DNA of 64,000 bases from Vibrio maerlii (GCF_003415655.1 NZ_QRHC01000002.1:372008-436007); one strand, 5' to 3'; shown: positions 1 to 8,037, counted from the first letter of the stretch. Translations and numbers: made by a program. The notes: generated from the letters alone by a model not told the origin.

Positions 1-383
1 TTCACAAACAAGGTCGCAATAGAAAGTGACTTCACTTTGTAGTTATCTGCTATATGCGCGACCAACCTTTTCATTGTGCCGCCAGACTCGATAGCGTCAT
101 CAATCATAATCACGTTTTGGCCGTCTAAAGAAATGTTCTCATGGAAAACAATTTCAGATTGGTTATTACTGTCTCCAGGCGTGTGTGGGCAAGAGATGTA
201 ATCCATCTTGATATCGAAATTTAGCTTGCGAACTAGGTCTGCAGTGAACAAAATTCCGCCAGGTACAACAGTAATCACCACGGCATCCTCAAAAGAAATA
301 TTCAACTTGTCTGCAACAATTTCGACGCCTTGCTGAATCTGCGCTTCACTCAGTACCAAGTCACCAACGTTTGATTTATCCAT
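1..383 (-). CDS. Type I phosphoribosyltransferase (partial, C-terminus outside window)
   Basis: The ATG is at 381-383 on the minus strand and the frame stays open to the window edge, so about 127 N-terminal residues are visible. Residues 91-103 read VIMIDDAIESGGT, the PRPP-binding signature of type I phosphoribosyltransferases (two acidic residues followed by a small-residue loop). Upstream, ITVVPGGILFTADL (37-50) matches the core strand and PPi-loop region of the hypoxanthine/xanthine PRTase subgroup. Such enzymes join a purine base to PRPP in the cytosol. The N-terminus does not match the usual Vibrio Hpt as I remember it, so the base specificity is left open. No operon partner can be seen on this side. 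Confidence 0.75.
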   Translation of the reverse strand, partial: MDKSNVGDLVLSEAQIQQGVEIVADKLNISFEDAVVITVVPGGILFTADLVRKLNFDIKMDYISCPHTPGDSNNQSEIVFHENISLDGQNVIMIDDAIESGGTMKRLVAHIADNYKVKSLSIATLFV

Positions 384-530
384 ATTTGTTCTCATTCATT
401 CTTATTTTTCAATCACCACAATATATTTGAGTTCATGGCGATTCTCAAAATAAACGGCAAAAAGCTTTAAACCAGTTCACCAAATGCGAGAGTTTGTGCA
501 AAAAAAAACTAGCAATATCAATTCTATTCG

Positions 531-1982
531 TTAACTCAACCCACCCATCAACACATACTTGGTTTCTAGGTAATCATCTAAGCCTATTTGTGAGCCTTCA
601 CGCCCGAGCCCTGATTCCTTCACCCCGCCAAAAGGTGCAGTTGCGGTTGAGATAATGCCCTCATTCACACCCACCATGCCAGACTCAAGAGCAGCACTGA
701 CTCGCCAAGCTCGCGATAAGGATTGAGTATAGAAATAAGATGCCAAACCAAACTCGGTATTGTTGGCGCGCGCAATCACCTCTTCTTCCGTTTCGAACTT
801 AAATAATGGAGCAACTGGACCAAACGTCTCTTCTTTCGAGATAATCATGTCGTCGGTCATATCTGACAACACAATAGGGGCTACCAAACGCTCACCGTCT
901 TGCGGAACAACACCCTGTCGTAAATGAGCACCTTTCCCAAGAGCGTCTTGCACGTGATTCTGAACCTTGTTAACGGCTGCTTCATTAATCAGTGGGCCAA
1001 TTTTCACACCCTCTTCAAAGCCATTACCAGCCCGTAAGGCCCCTACCTTATTGGTGAACTTCTCAAGGAACTCACCATACACCTTAGCTTGAACATAAAT
1101 TCGGTTCGCACAGACACATGTTTGACCCGCATTGCGGTATTTGGCTGCTATCGCTCCCTCTACTGCGGCATCAATATCTGCATCCTCAAACACGATGAAG
1201 GGTGCATTTCCACCCAACTCAAGGGACAGTTTTTTGATGTTACTCGCCGATTGCTGCATCAATAACTTGCCGACCTTGGTTGAACCGGTAAAGGATAGTT
1301 TTTTCACGACTGGGCTCTTAGTAAGCAACTCGCCAATCATCACCGCATCACCAGTAACGACTTGGAAAAGACCTTTTGGCAACCCTGCTCTATCAGCGAG
1401 CTCAGCTAGGGCGAGTGCCGTGAAAGGGGTATCTGGTGCTGGTTTTAGGATCACAGAGCAACCTGCAGCAAATGCTGGTGCACATTTACGAGCTATCATC
1501 GCCGCTGGAAAATTCCAAGGAGTGATTGCTGCAACCACTCCAATTGGTTCTTTAGTTGTGAGAACCTGAGCGCCATTTTTATGAGATGGGATAATGGTAC
1601 CATTTGCGCGACGCGCCTCTTCAGCAAACCACTCCACATAGCTCGCCGCATACAAGACTTCGCCTTTGGCTTCTGCTAATGGTTTACCCTGTTCCGCTGT
1701 AATGATGCTCGCTAGGTCATCAGCATGGGCGACCATCAAATGATGCCAACGACGAAGAACATTGGCACGAGTTTCTGCCGTTTGTTGCTTCCAAGCTTTG
1801 AATTGGACTTGAGCTTCATCGATTGCTTGCAAGACTTGGCTTTTCTCCGCGTTGGGTACTGAGCCGATAACGCGACTGTCGAAAGGGTTAAGTACCTCGG
1901 TCAATTGCCCGCTCTCATTGTCTACCCAACCTCCAAATAGGAAGTTGCTTTGCTTAAACAAATCTTGATCTTGAAGCTTCAT
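531..1982 (-). CDS. gabD: NAD(P)-dependent succinate-semialdehyde dehydrogenase family
   Basis: This is a full-length 483-residue aldehyde dehydrogenase. It shows the Rossmann and substrate motifs in order: ITPWNFPAAMIARK (cofactor site), LSFTGSTKVGKLL, LELGGNAPFIVFEDAD (general-base Glu), NAGQTCVCANRIYV (nucleophile Cys) and EETFGPVAPL near the C-terminus. The overall pattern is that of GabD, which oxidises succinate semialdehyde to succinate in the cytosol. Related enzymes act on other semialdehydes such as glutarate or alpha-ketoglutarate semialdehyde. It stands alone: no GABA aminotransferase lies beside it. The next gene on the same strand is the GntR regulator, with a gene remnant and two hairpins in between. 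A role in oxidising an aldehyde from the sugar-acid pathway to the right is possible but unproven. Confidence 0.85.
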   Translation of the reverse strand: MKLQDQDLFKQSNFLFGGWVDNESGQLTEVLNPFDSRVIGSVPNAEKSQVLQAIDEAQVQFKAWKQQTAETRANVLRRWHHLMVAHADDLASIITAEQGKPLAEAKGEVLYAASYVEWFAEEARRANGTIIPSHKNGAQVLTTKEPIGVVAAITPWNFPAAMIARKCAPAFAAGCSVILKPAPDTPFTALALAELADRAGLPKGLFQVVTGDAVMIGELLTKSPVVKKLSFTGSTKVGKLLMQQSASNIKKLSLELGGNAPFIVFEDADIDAAVEGAIAAKYRNAGQTCVCANRIYVQAKVYGEFLEKFTNKVGALRAGNGFEEGVKIGPLINEAAVNKVQNHVQDALGKGAHLRQGVVPQDGERLVAPIVLSDMTDDMIISKEETFGPVAPLFKFETEEEVIARANNTEFGLASYFYTQSLSRAWRVSAALESGMVGVNEGIISTATAPFGGVKESGLGREGSQIGLDDYLETKYVLMGGLS

Positions 1983-2034
1983 AACGACTATTCCATTCGC
2001 GTTTAAATGTAAATATAAGGACCATAATAGGATT

Positions 2035-2064
2035 AAAGGTAGTTCATATCATTGAACTACCTTT
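2035..2064 (-). terminator. Perfect 12-bp hairpin upstream of gabD
   Basis: AAAGGTAGTTCA (2035-2046) pairs perfectly with TGAACTACCTTT (2053-2064) around a 6-nt loop. It lies between gabD and the DJ-1 remnant, at the 3' end of the remnant, and is probably the old terminator of that gene. The T-run is short (TTT). Confidence 0.5.
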
Positions 2065-2089
2065 AGAAAGTCAGTGGTTATCAATCAAA

Positions 2090-2215
2090 TTAAGCAGATA
2101 GTGCTTTCACCATCGCTTTACCCACACCGTGCGCACTTGCTGGATTTTGGCCTTTGATCAATTCTCCGATTGGGAAAATGATGTTTTGCGCGACATCATC
2201 ATCAGAATGAAGGCA
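2090..2215 (-). pseudogene. C-terminal remnant of a DJ-1/PfpI-type glutamine amidotransferase-like protein
   Basis: On the minus strand a frame ending in a stop at 2090-2092 encodes about 40 residues that include FPIGELIKGQNPASAHGVGK. This resembles the C-terminal tail of the DJ-1/PfpI family (pattern L-I-x-G-Q-N-P-x-S-x-x-x-V), where the enzyme ends shortly after this motif. There is no start codon, no nucleophile elbow and no upstream domain. The frame runs straight into the GntR gene's terminator hairpin, so the rest of the gene appears to have been deleted. The assignment rests on one motif recognised by eye. Confidence 0.55.
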
Positions 2216-2256
2216 CAGATTTACTTCTTTTATTCGGTGTAAATTAAAACAAAAAA

Positions 2257-2280
2257 CCTCTTACGGCTGTAAGAGGTTTT
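2257..2280 (-). terminator. Rho-independent terminator of the GntR gene
   Basis: An 8-bp stem CCTCTTAC/GTAAGAGG with a 4-nt loop, flanked by A- and T-runs. On the minus strand the stem is followed by TTTTTTGTTTT, placing it just after the GntR stop codon. Confidence 0.8.
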
Positions 2281-2302
2281 CTATCGAATAATTAACTATA
2301 AA

Positions 2303-2959
2303 TTAAGCAGTTAGGACACAAGCATCGATGATTGCTTTAATGTCTAGTACATGCTTGCGCAGCATAGTCTGAGCTTCAACAATTTCGCCAGAGCTTAACA
2401 ATTGATAGATACGACGGTGATCTTCCAAAATCTCTCCATACGCTTCTTCACTTGTCGTCAGATGACTGCGAATTGCGCCGATATGGAACTGAACAAGTTG
2501 GTAACTCTTCTGTAGAAGCGAGTTGCCACAATACTTAAAGAAGGATTCATGAAACTCACCATCTAGCAATAGAAACGCTTTGAAATCTCTATTCTTAAAC
2601 TTATGTTCCATCTTAACGATGCTGATTTCTAAGCTTTCTAAAAAAGCTTGTGAATCATTTTTCATCGACTCTTCAAGAGCGATTGGCTCTAGATAACCAC
2701 GGAAATTACACAGCTCGATAATAGATTGTTCATCTGGTTGAAAAACAAAACTTCCTTTCTGTGGAATAATGTCAATCAACCCTTCTTGTTTAAGGATAAA
2801 CAACGCCTCACGAACAGGAGTTTTACTAACACCGAAGGTTTCGGATAGAGATGCTTCCGAAAGAGGTTGGCCTAACTTCAACTCACCACTCACGATTGAG
2901 TAGCGCAAGTTCTCTGCCACATTTTCTGTCAAACTTTTAGGGCGAGTGATTGCTTTCAA
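2303..2959 (-). CDS. GntR/FadR-family (FCD domain) transcriptional regulator
   Basis: The protein has 218 residues. The N-terminal winged helix is about residues 8-75, with the recognition helix in SEASLSETFGVSKTPVREALFILKQ region and the wing ending IIPQKGSFVF. The all-helical FCD ligand domain is about 80-210, with metal/ligand histidines expected around LLDGEFHESFFKYCGN and HIGAIRSHL. FCD regulators usually bind small organic acids and act as repressors relieved by the substrate. The start is TTG, preceded by GAGG eight bases upstream. It is transcribed away from the hupE/lar genes. Its likely operators (TGATAT-N5-ATATCA and variants) recur at hupE, larC, dctP, dctQ, the hydroxyacid dehydrogenase and the SDR gene, and a weaker copy lies in front of this gene, suggesting autoregulation. 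The link between regulator and sites is inferred from position. Confidence 0.88.
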   Translation of the reverse strand: MKAITRPKSLTENVAENLRYSIVSGELKLGQPLSEASLSETFGVSKTPVREALFILKQEGLIDIIPQKGSFVFQPDEQSIIELCNFRGYLEPIALEESMKNDSQAFLESLEISIVKMEHKFKNRDFKAFLLLDGEFHESFFKYCGNSLLQKSYQLVQFHIGAIRSHLTTSEEAYGEILEDHRRIYQLLSSGEIVEAQTMLRKHVLDIKAIIDACVLTA

Positions 2960-3081
2960 TCTCGTTACCTCAATATTTAAATTCAGCTCATGCCAGTCTA
3001 CCCGAATATCATGCTATACACAGCAACTAATACCAAGTGGCTAGGCCTACAAATACATTAAAACCGCAATACATAATAGTA

Positions 3082-3098
3082 TGCTATCTGATACATCA
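3082..3098. promoter_or_regulatory. Weak copy of the regulon palindrome upstream of the GntR gene
   Basis: Read on the minus strand, 14 of 17 positions match TGATATGTCAGATATCA, the form found intact at 11123-11139. It lies about 120 bp upstream of the GntR start and could serve autoregulation. Confidence 0.4.
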
Positions 3099-3145
3099 CT
3101 AATCAAATCAATACATTAAACAGTATATTCACGAAATGAATTGGA

Positions 3146-3733
3146 TCACAAACCTAGCACTAACGCTAAAGCCACATAAAATCCACCAGAAATGATACAT
3201 ACTTGTGGCTTCATTGAAACATGCGCAATCTTACTTCCCAGAGCTAGCCCGCCAACATAAAGGCCAACACTAGAAAGAATAAAACCCATTGTGTAGTGAC
3301 CAAAATTAGCAATCGTTGCTGTTGCGCCTTCAATAATATGAACATATCCGTGAAATGCAGTCATGATGGCCAATCCACAAACCACCCACTTGTTAATCGA
3401 ACGACCTAACCCACCACAAATTGTCAACGCACCCACTAATACAACTGATAATGAGATCATCATTTCAAACATCGGCACTTTGAATCCCGCAATGGCGAGC
3501 GCTGAACCAAGTCCTAAACTAACGGTGAGTGCTACTAACACTAGCCATTTGTTTGCACTTTCTTTCGTGAAAAAGAGGCTGCACACCAAACCTAGTCCAA
3601 ACATGACAGCTAAGTGATCAATCCCTGTGAATGGATGAACAAACCCAGAAATAAATCCAACCTCGGTATGACCAGGATGTGCAAACGCTAACGTAGGGCA
3701 CATCAGAAGAGCCAGAGCACCTATCTTTTTCAT
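3146..3733 (-). CDS. HupE/UreJ-type nickel (or cobalt) permease
   Basis: The protein has 195 residues from the ATG at 3733, chosen over an upstream in-frame start because AAGG lies at the right distance. It has an N-terminal signal-like segment (residues 1-18, ending TLAFA), then HPGHTEVGFISGFVHPFTGIDHLAVMFGLGL. That is the H-P-G-H...H-P-x-x-G-x-D-H-L signature of HupE/UreJ transporters, with His/Asp metal ligands. Five or six further hydrophobic segments follow, one containing MTAFHGYVHIIEG. Family members import Ni(II) or Co(II) through the inner membrane. Divergent pairing with larCEB strongly suggests that it supplies nickel for the nickel-pincer cofactor. The shared intergenic region holds half-site repeats of the regulon operator. 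Confidence 0.85.
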   Translation of the reverse strand: MKKIGALALLMCPTLAFAHPGHTEVGFISGFVHPFTGIDHLAVMFGLGLVCSLFFTKESANKWLVLVALTVSLGLGSALAIAGFKVPMFEMMISLSVVLVGALTICGGLGRSINKWVVCGLAIMTAFHGYVHIIEGATATIANFGHYTMGFILSSVGLYVGGLALGSKIAHVSMKPQVCIISGGFYVALALVLGL

Positions 3734-3788
3734 AAAACGAACCTTGTTATTAATTAAATCATTAGAAATGAACATATTTGTTCTTTAA

Positions 3789-3813
3789 TTTTCAACTAAC
3801 ATATCAGATATCA
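3789..3813. promoter_or_regulatory. Operator half-sites in front of hupE
   Basis: ATATCA-G-ATATCA (3801-3813) is a direct repeat of the regulon half-site at 7-bp spacing. Read on the other strand, TGATATGTTAG ends at 3805. It lies about 60-80 bp upstream of the hupE start. Confidence 0.55.
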
Positions 3814-3922
3814 ACAATAAATATACCCAAGATTTTTTGCGTTTGAAGATACCGATCACATTAAACAAGTCTTATTAATAGCAATGAAAGATAGATATAG
3901 ATTCATATTTCCAAAGAAATTA

Positions 3923-3939
3923 AAGTATCTAACATATCA
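3923..3939. promoter_or_regulatory. Operator copy in front of larC
   Basis: The reverse complement reads TGATATGTTAGATACTT, matching 14 of 17 positions of the regulon consensus TGATATGTTAGATATCA. It ends about 55 bp upstream of the larC start. Confidence 0.6.
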
Positions 3940-3993
3940 GAAAAACAATAAGTAACTAAGATACGAACCCCACACCGAAAACCGGAGACAAAC

Positions 3994-5232
3994 ATGCACA
4001 TTCATCTAGACCTCGTTGGAGGTATCGCTGGGGATATGTTTACCGCAGCAATGCTCCATGCAACCCCGGAACTTCGAACCCCACTCTTCGAAGCTCTAGA
4101 GGTGGTACGCAAGCAAACCCAAGTAAAATTCTGGTTGGAGGATGCATTGGACAAAGGGTTGAGTGGCCAACGCTTTTTCGTAGAAGAAGAAGCACAACCT
4201 GAACACCATCACCATCACCATCACCATCACCATCACCATCACCATCACCATGGTGAACATAGAAGTTGGAAAACAATCAAAAATTTGCTCATCGATCTGC
4301 CTATCGAATCGGGTGTAAGAAAAAATGCGATTGGCATTTTCGAATTGCTCGCGCACGCTGAAGCTCAAATTCATGGTAAGTCTGTCGATGATGTTCACTT
4401 TCATGAAGTTGGGGCGTGGGATTGCATCATCGACATATTGTCTGCGAGCTGGTTGATCGAGCATTCAAAAGCCACATCATGGTCATGCTCCAATATCCCT
4501 TGGGGTGGCGGCACAGTGCACTGCGCTCATGGGGAAATTCCGGTTCCCGCGCCAGCTACGTTACTGCTCTTAAAAGGCTTCAACGTGTTTGATGATGGGA
4601 TCAAAGGTGAAAGAGTAACGCCAACCGGCGCCGCAATTTTAGCGTGGTTGCGCCCATCTCAGAAAGTTGCACAAGGAAGCGTCACAAATATTGGATACGG
4701 GTTCGGTAACCGAAAACTCAAGGACCGAGCAAATTTACTGCGTGCAACATTCCTAGCAACAGAAGAAACAAACACTCAGCAAGACCAAGAAATTAGTGTA
4801 ATTCAGTTCGACATCGACGATATGACCGGTGAGTTACTTGCTATCGCTCGAGAAAAAATCCGAGAACAACACGGCGTTAATGAGATTACAGAGGCGATTG
4901 CGCATGGAAAGAAAAACCGTCACATCAGCACCTTCACAGTATTAACCTCACCTTGTCATCAAGACGAAATCATCGAGTTCATCTTTAATCATACTTCCAC
5001 AATCGGTGTTCGCTATTGGCGTTGTATGCGCAAGGTTTTACCGCGCCTGCATCATAGCACTCAGAGCAACCATCAAGACTTCGATATTAAAACGGTAACT
5101 CGTCCAGACGGCTCTGTAACAAGCAAGTTAGAGTCAGATCATTTAACGAACCCAACCATGAACTACAAAGCTCAGACAAGCCTTAAATCACATATAGAAG
5201 CGAAAGCAGCCGATGAACAAACTCAATCATAA
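3994..5232 (+). CDS. larC: LarC: nickel insertase (CTP-dependent cyclometallase) for the nickel-pincer nucleotide
   Basis: The protein has 412 residues. It starts MHIHLDLVGGIAGDMFTAAM, the LarC N-terminal signature (H-x-D...G-x-x-G-D-M), and contains DDVHFHEVGAWDCIIDI, PVPAPATLLLLKG and ERVTPTGAAIL, all typical of the LarC1 half. The C-terminal half (from about residue 265, IQFDIDDMTGELLAIAREKI) is the LarC2 domain. LarC inserts Ni into the dithio-pyridinium nucleotide using CTP. In Lactobacillus LarC1 and LarC2 are joined by programmed frameshifting; here the gene is a single frame. The unusual feature is 16 consecutive histidines at residues 71-86, encoded by eight CACCAT units (4204-4251). 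This replaces the shorter His-rich linker known in some homologues and suggests nickel storage. The stop overlaps the larE start by 20 bases, indicating translational coupling. Confidence 0.95.
   Translation: MHIHLDLVGGIAGDMFTAAMLHATPELRTPLFEALEVVRKQTQVKFWLEDALDKGLSGQRFFVEEEAQPEHHHHHHHHHHHHHHHHGEHRSWKTIKNLLIDLPIESGVRKNAIGIFELLAHAEAQIHGKSVDDVHFHEVGAWDCIIDILSASWLIEHSKATSWSCSNIPWGGGTVHCAHGEIPVPAPATLLLLKGFNVFDDGIKGERVTPTGAAILAWLRPSQKVAQGSVTNIGYGFGNRKLKDRANLLRATFLATEETNTQQDQEISVIQFDIDDMTGELLAIAREKIREQHGVNEITEAIAHGKKNRHISTFTVLTSPCHQDEIIEFIFNHTSTIGVRYWRCMRKVLPRLHHSTQSNHQDFDIKTVTRPDGSVTSKLESDHLTNPTMNYKAQTSLKSHIEAKAADEQTQS
4204..4251 (+). repeat. (CACCAT)8 microsatellite encoding 16 histidines inside larC
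   Basis: Eight perfect hexanucleotide units, CAC CAT each. The unit is two codons, so gain or loss of units changes the His count without breaking the frame. The perfect alternation of synonymous codons points to recent expansion by slippage. Confidence 0.95.
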
Positions 5233-6040
5233 ACTTACGCGCCTAGAAAAAACGCTACAGGCTCTAAATAAGGTCACCGTCGCAGTGAGTGGTGGTGTAG
5301 ATAGTATGACTTTGGCTTTTATTGCCAATAAAGTCTTAGGAGACAATGCAAAGATCGTTCACTCCATTTCACCGGCAGTACCTCCTCAAGATACGCAACG
5401 TATACGAGACTTTGCTGCACAATATCAATGGCAGGTAGAGTTTGTTTCCAGTGGTGAAATTGATACTCCAAACTATCAAAGCAACCCGGTTAATCGTTGT
5501 TATTACTGCAAGACGTGCCTTTACAGCACACTCAAAGGGCTTTCGTTTGGGCAGGTTGTCTCGGGAACTAACCTCGATGACTTAGATGATTACCGTCCAG
5601 GATTAATTGCAGCAAAAGAACATAATGTTATCCATCCTTTCGTAGAAGCCGAAATTGATAAACAAGAAATTCGCCAATTAGCGATGCAGTTTGGCTTGCC
5701 AAGCATCTCCACGTTACCGGCTTCACCATGTCTTGCAAGCCGCATTGAAACCGGCATACGCGTAGATAGCAGCAACTTAGGTTTAGTGAACGCCGTCGAA
5801 CAGCATCTTCGCTCCAAGATAATCAGCTCAACGCTCAGATGCCGGATCAAGAAACAGCAAATTGGTATTGAGATCGATGAAGCCACTTTCAACAAGCTAT
5901 CTCCCCAAGACATCGAAGAGCTCAAAGCTGAGGTAACTCATATCACCGACAGCTTCAGCTCGGACGTTCCTATCCAGTTCATGCCTTATCAAAGAGGTAG
6001 TGCATTTGTGGGAGATAAGAAATGTCAGACATCATTATAG
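5213..6040 (+). CDS. larE: LarE: ATP-dependent sacrificial sulfur transferase for the NPN cofactor
   Basis: The protein has 275 residues. The PP-loop SGGVDS at residues 26-31 binds ATP for adenylating the pyridinium carboxylate. SPCLASRIETGIRV places Cys173 where the sacrificial cysteine (Cys176 in the Lactobacillus plantarum enzyme) is expected. Another conserved block, NRCYYCKTC (residues 95-102), carries three cysteines (96, 99, 102). LarE adds sulfur to the pyridinium-3,5-biscarboxylic acid mononucleotide made by LarB. Some LarE proteins with extra cysteines use an Fe-S cluster rather than sacrificing the residue; which applies here cannot be read from the sequence. The start overlaps larC and the end overlaps larB by 19 bases, so the three genes form one coupled operon. 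Confidence 0.95.
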   Translation: MNKLNHKLTRLEKTLQALNKVTVAVSGGVDSMTLAFIANKVLGDNAKIVHSISPAVPPQDTQRIRDFAAQYQWQVEFVSSGEIDTPNYQSNPVNRCYYCKTCLYSTLKGLSFGQVVSGTNLDDLDDYRPGLIAAKEHNVIHPFVEAEIDKQEIRQLAMQFGLPSISTLPASPCLASRIETGIRVDSSNLGLVNAVEQHLRSKIISSTLRCRIKKQQIGIEIDEATFNKLSPQDIEELKAEVTHITDSFSSDVPIQFMPYQRGSAFVGDKKCQTSL

Positions 6041-6678
6041 ATTTTGATCGAAAACAACGCTGTGGTGTTGAAGAAGCCATTCTTTGTGAGCGCAAAAGCG
6101 TAGAACAGATCGAGAAAATCATTGAACTTGGATTAGCGAAACAAGTTCGCTTCTTGTTTACCCGCCTAAATAAAGAAAAGTGGGCTCAGTTAAAACCGTC
6201 GTACCACCAACAACTCTCCTATTGCGCATTATCGAATACCGCTGTGCTCGGAGCGCTTGAGAATCTTCAAGCACAATCACCAATGGTGGCGATAGTTTCT
6301 GGAGGTTCTTCTGACACCGGAGTCTGTCATGAAGTGCTTACAACACTAAACTATCATGGCTATGCTGCTCGTTTGTTTGAAGATGTCGGTGTATCGGCAC
6401 TTTGGCGTTTAAACAATGCACTCGAAGAGATCAACAAGGCTAAGATCATTATCGCTGTAGCAGGGATGGAAGCCGCATTGCCCACCGTTCTTTCAGGAAT
6501 GACACATCGCCCTATTATCGCGGTGCCAACTTCGGTTGGATACGGAGTCTCTGAAGGGGGACAATTGGCGCTCAACGCTTGTCTAGGAAGCTGTGCTGCT
6601 GGACTCACCACGGTTAACATTGATAACGGCTTTGGGGCTGCGTGCGCTGCTATCAAACTACTAAAAAGCTTCGCCTAA
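6022..6678 (+). CDS. larB: LarB: pyridinium-3,5-biscarboxylic acid mononucleotide synthase
   Basis: The protein has 218 residues, a little shorter than typical LarB. It is related to PurE-type carboxylases: VAIVSGGSSDTGVCHEV (about 90-106) is the nucleotide/CO2-binding loop, and GMEAALPTVLSGMTHRPIIAVPTS with VGYGVSEGG (about 149-180) are the LarB signature blocks. The enzyme carboxylates and hydrolyses nicotinic acid adenine dinucleotide, the first step of nickel-pincer cofactor synthesis. The first part of longer LarB proteins (a helical lead-in) is reduced here. It is the last gene of larCEB and ends just before a strong bidirectional terminator shared with the convergent larA-like gene. 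Confidence 0.93.
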   Translation: MSDIIIDFDRKQRCGVEEAILCERKSVEQIEKIIELGLAKQVRFLFTRLNKEKWAQLKPSYHQQLSYCALSNTAVLGALENLQAQSPMVAIVSGGSSDTGVCHEVLTTLNYHGYAARLFEDVGVSALWRLNNALEEINKAKIIIAVAGMEAALPTVLSGMTHRPIIAVPTSVGYGVSEGGQLALNACLGSCAAGLTTVNIDNGFGAACAAIKLLKSFA

Positions 6679-6690
6679 CAACAGATGAGA

Positions 6691-6714
6691 GGCTGCCAGA
6701 ACTGGCAGCCTAAT
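6691..6714. terminator. Bidirectional terminator between larB and the larA-like gene
   Basis: A 9-bp perfect stem GGCTGCCAG/CTGGCAGCC with a 2-nt core between two convergent stop codons. The + strand continues TAATTT. Confidence 0.8.
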
Positions 6715-6718
6715 TTGA

Positions 6719-8014
6719 CTATTTACTCCAGGGTAATAATTTCCCTTCACTGTCAAAGCAAAACACCTCACTATCTTGTACACATTCGGCTTTTTCTAGA
6801 TTTTCCACCACTGGTTTCAATGCCTCAGACACATATATATTGTCGAGATCTAGGGTATTTTTAATCCAGACTATCTTCGCATTATTGATATCGTGTATAG
6901 GCGCAGTCTTTAACGCAAATACAATGGCTTCTCGATCATTTCCCATCACCATAGGTATCTTCGCCGTTGCCAATGTACCGGCTGTTGCCGCATTGGTATA
7001 CATAGCACCAAAATCGAGATTTTGGACCAGTTGTCTCGTCGTAATGTCAGCCATTCCAATACCTACACCATTACCATGAGTCGCCTCAGTAAGAGAAAGA
7101 ACAACTGTGCTCGAAATATTAGGTCCAGTAAAACCTCCTACTCCAGAACCAGGCCGCCCAGTCACATTCGGATCCATCCCTTCACCACTGATGTTCTTAC
7201 CTATCTCTTGAATAATCAGAACATCAATATCTGGGATCTGTATCGTCGCAATATTACGCTTAGCTCGCTCTAAGTATTTTGGCTCTAAATTTAGAATATC
7301 CTTTTGCTCGACGACCTCGATATCCATCAACTCATCGTATGCATTCTCTACCAGACCAATCGCAAACGGAACTTTGATCTTCTCCAGTAAGCGCTCTCCG
7401 GCCTCGGGGATCACTCGATGGAAGTTATGGAAACCATATCGATGCAGCGAAGATGCTCCAACATGATTACCCAAACCGATACACAGCATCTTGAGGATGC
7501 CGCTTTCAACTTGCCCTTTGAAATCTGCGTGCGGTTTGATCTTATTACATAAGATCATGCCATCAGCTTCAATCGCTACTTTATCTAAATAAAGAGGAAC
7601 ACCGTCTGACATTTCAGCTACTTGAACCACTTCCATTGAAGAAACAATCGGAACCTGCATCGACTGTTCAGTGACACCGTAGGTCTCGAGAATTTTTACC
7701 TGACCTTCAGCATTAGCAGAGCCATGACTCCCCATAGAGGGAACAATGAAAGGATGAGCACCGTGAGATCTTAGAAAGGAAATCGTTTGTTGAAGGACAG
7801 GAATAAGGCCGGATATTCCGCGACTGCCAACGGTAATCGCTAATGATTGACCAGACAAGCATTCAGGATTGGGGAACTTTGTTAGCTCCTGTTTAATACG
7901 TTGTGGTATGTCATCGAGCTTTTTTCGTTCGAAGTGCTGCTTCACCTTTGTCATTTTTGGCAATTCACACTCAAAGCCACCATCCAATGTGAATTTGATC
8001 TCTTTATCAAACAT
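6719..8014 (-). CDS. LarA-superfamily (DUF2088) nickel-pincer-dependent 2-hydroxyacid racemase/epimerase, substrate unknown
   Basis: The protein has 431 residues. The residues needed by NPN racemases can be placed: His97 in MGSHGSA, His162 in KIKPHADFKG, Lys175 in SGILKML (the lysine that would bind the cofactor thioester/thioamide) and His191 in SSLHRYG (nickel ligand). The spacing Lys175-His191 is 16, as between Lys184 and His200 of Lactobacillus LarA, and His97-His162 is close to His108-His174. The C-terminal domain (about 250-420) has the GEGMDPNVTGRPG block and GVGIGMADITTRQLV. The superfamily includes lactate, malate, phenyllactate and 2-hydroxyglutarate racemases and a gluconate 2-epimerase. 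Context (TRAP transporter, sugar-acid enzymes) argues for a hydroxy or sugar acid rather than lactate. It lies downstream of dctP on the same strand, separated by an imperfect hairpin. Confidence 0.88.
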   Translation of the reverse strand: MFDKEIKFTLDGGFECELPKMTKVKQHFERKKLDDIPQRIKQELTKFPNPECLSGQSLAITVGSRGISGLIPVLQQTISFLRSHGAHPFIVPSMGSHGSANAEGQVKILETYGVTEQSMQVPIVSSMEVVQVAEMSDGVPLYLDKVAIEADGMILCNKIKPHADFKGQVESGILKMLCIGLGNHVGASSLHRYGFHNFHRVIPEAGERLLEKIKVPFAIGLVENAYDELMDIEVVEQKDILNLEPKYLERAKRNIATIQIPDIDVLIIQEIGKNISGEGMDPNVTGRPGSGVGGFTGPNISSTVVLSLTEATHGNGVGIGMADITTRQLVQNLDFGAMYTNAATAGTLATAKIPMVMGNDREAIVFALKTAPIHDINNAKIVWIKNTLDLDNIYVSEALKPVVENLEKAECVQDSEVFCFDSEGKLLPWSK

Positions 8015-8037
8015 GTCTTATCTCCCCCTGAAAACAA

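Noticed and set aside
4204..4251. Short regular repeat considered as a CRISPR-like or phase-variation switch
   Set aside because: No spacers; the unit is six bases, so length changes cannot switch the frame.
4040..4464. Antisense frames across the larC His tract (long Val-Met or Asp-Gly runs)
   Set aside because: They are products of the CACCAT repeat read on the other strand; larC has full family support.
6719..8014. Calling this gene lactate racemase larA
   Set aside because: Motif spacing and context (TRAP, sugar-acid enzymes) differ from true lactate racemases; the superfamily includes several other substrates.
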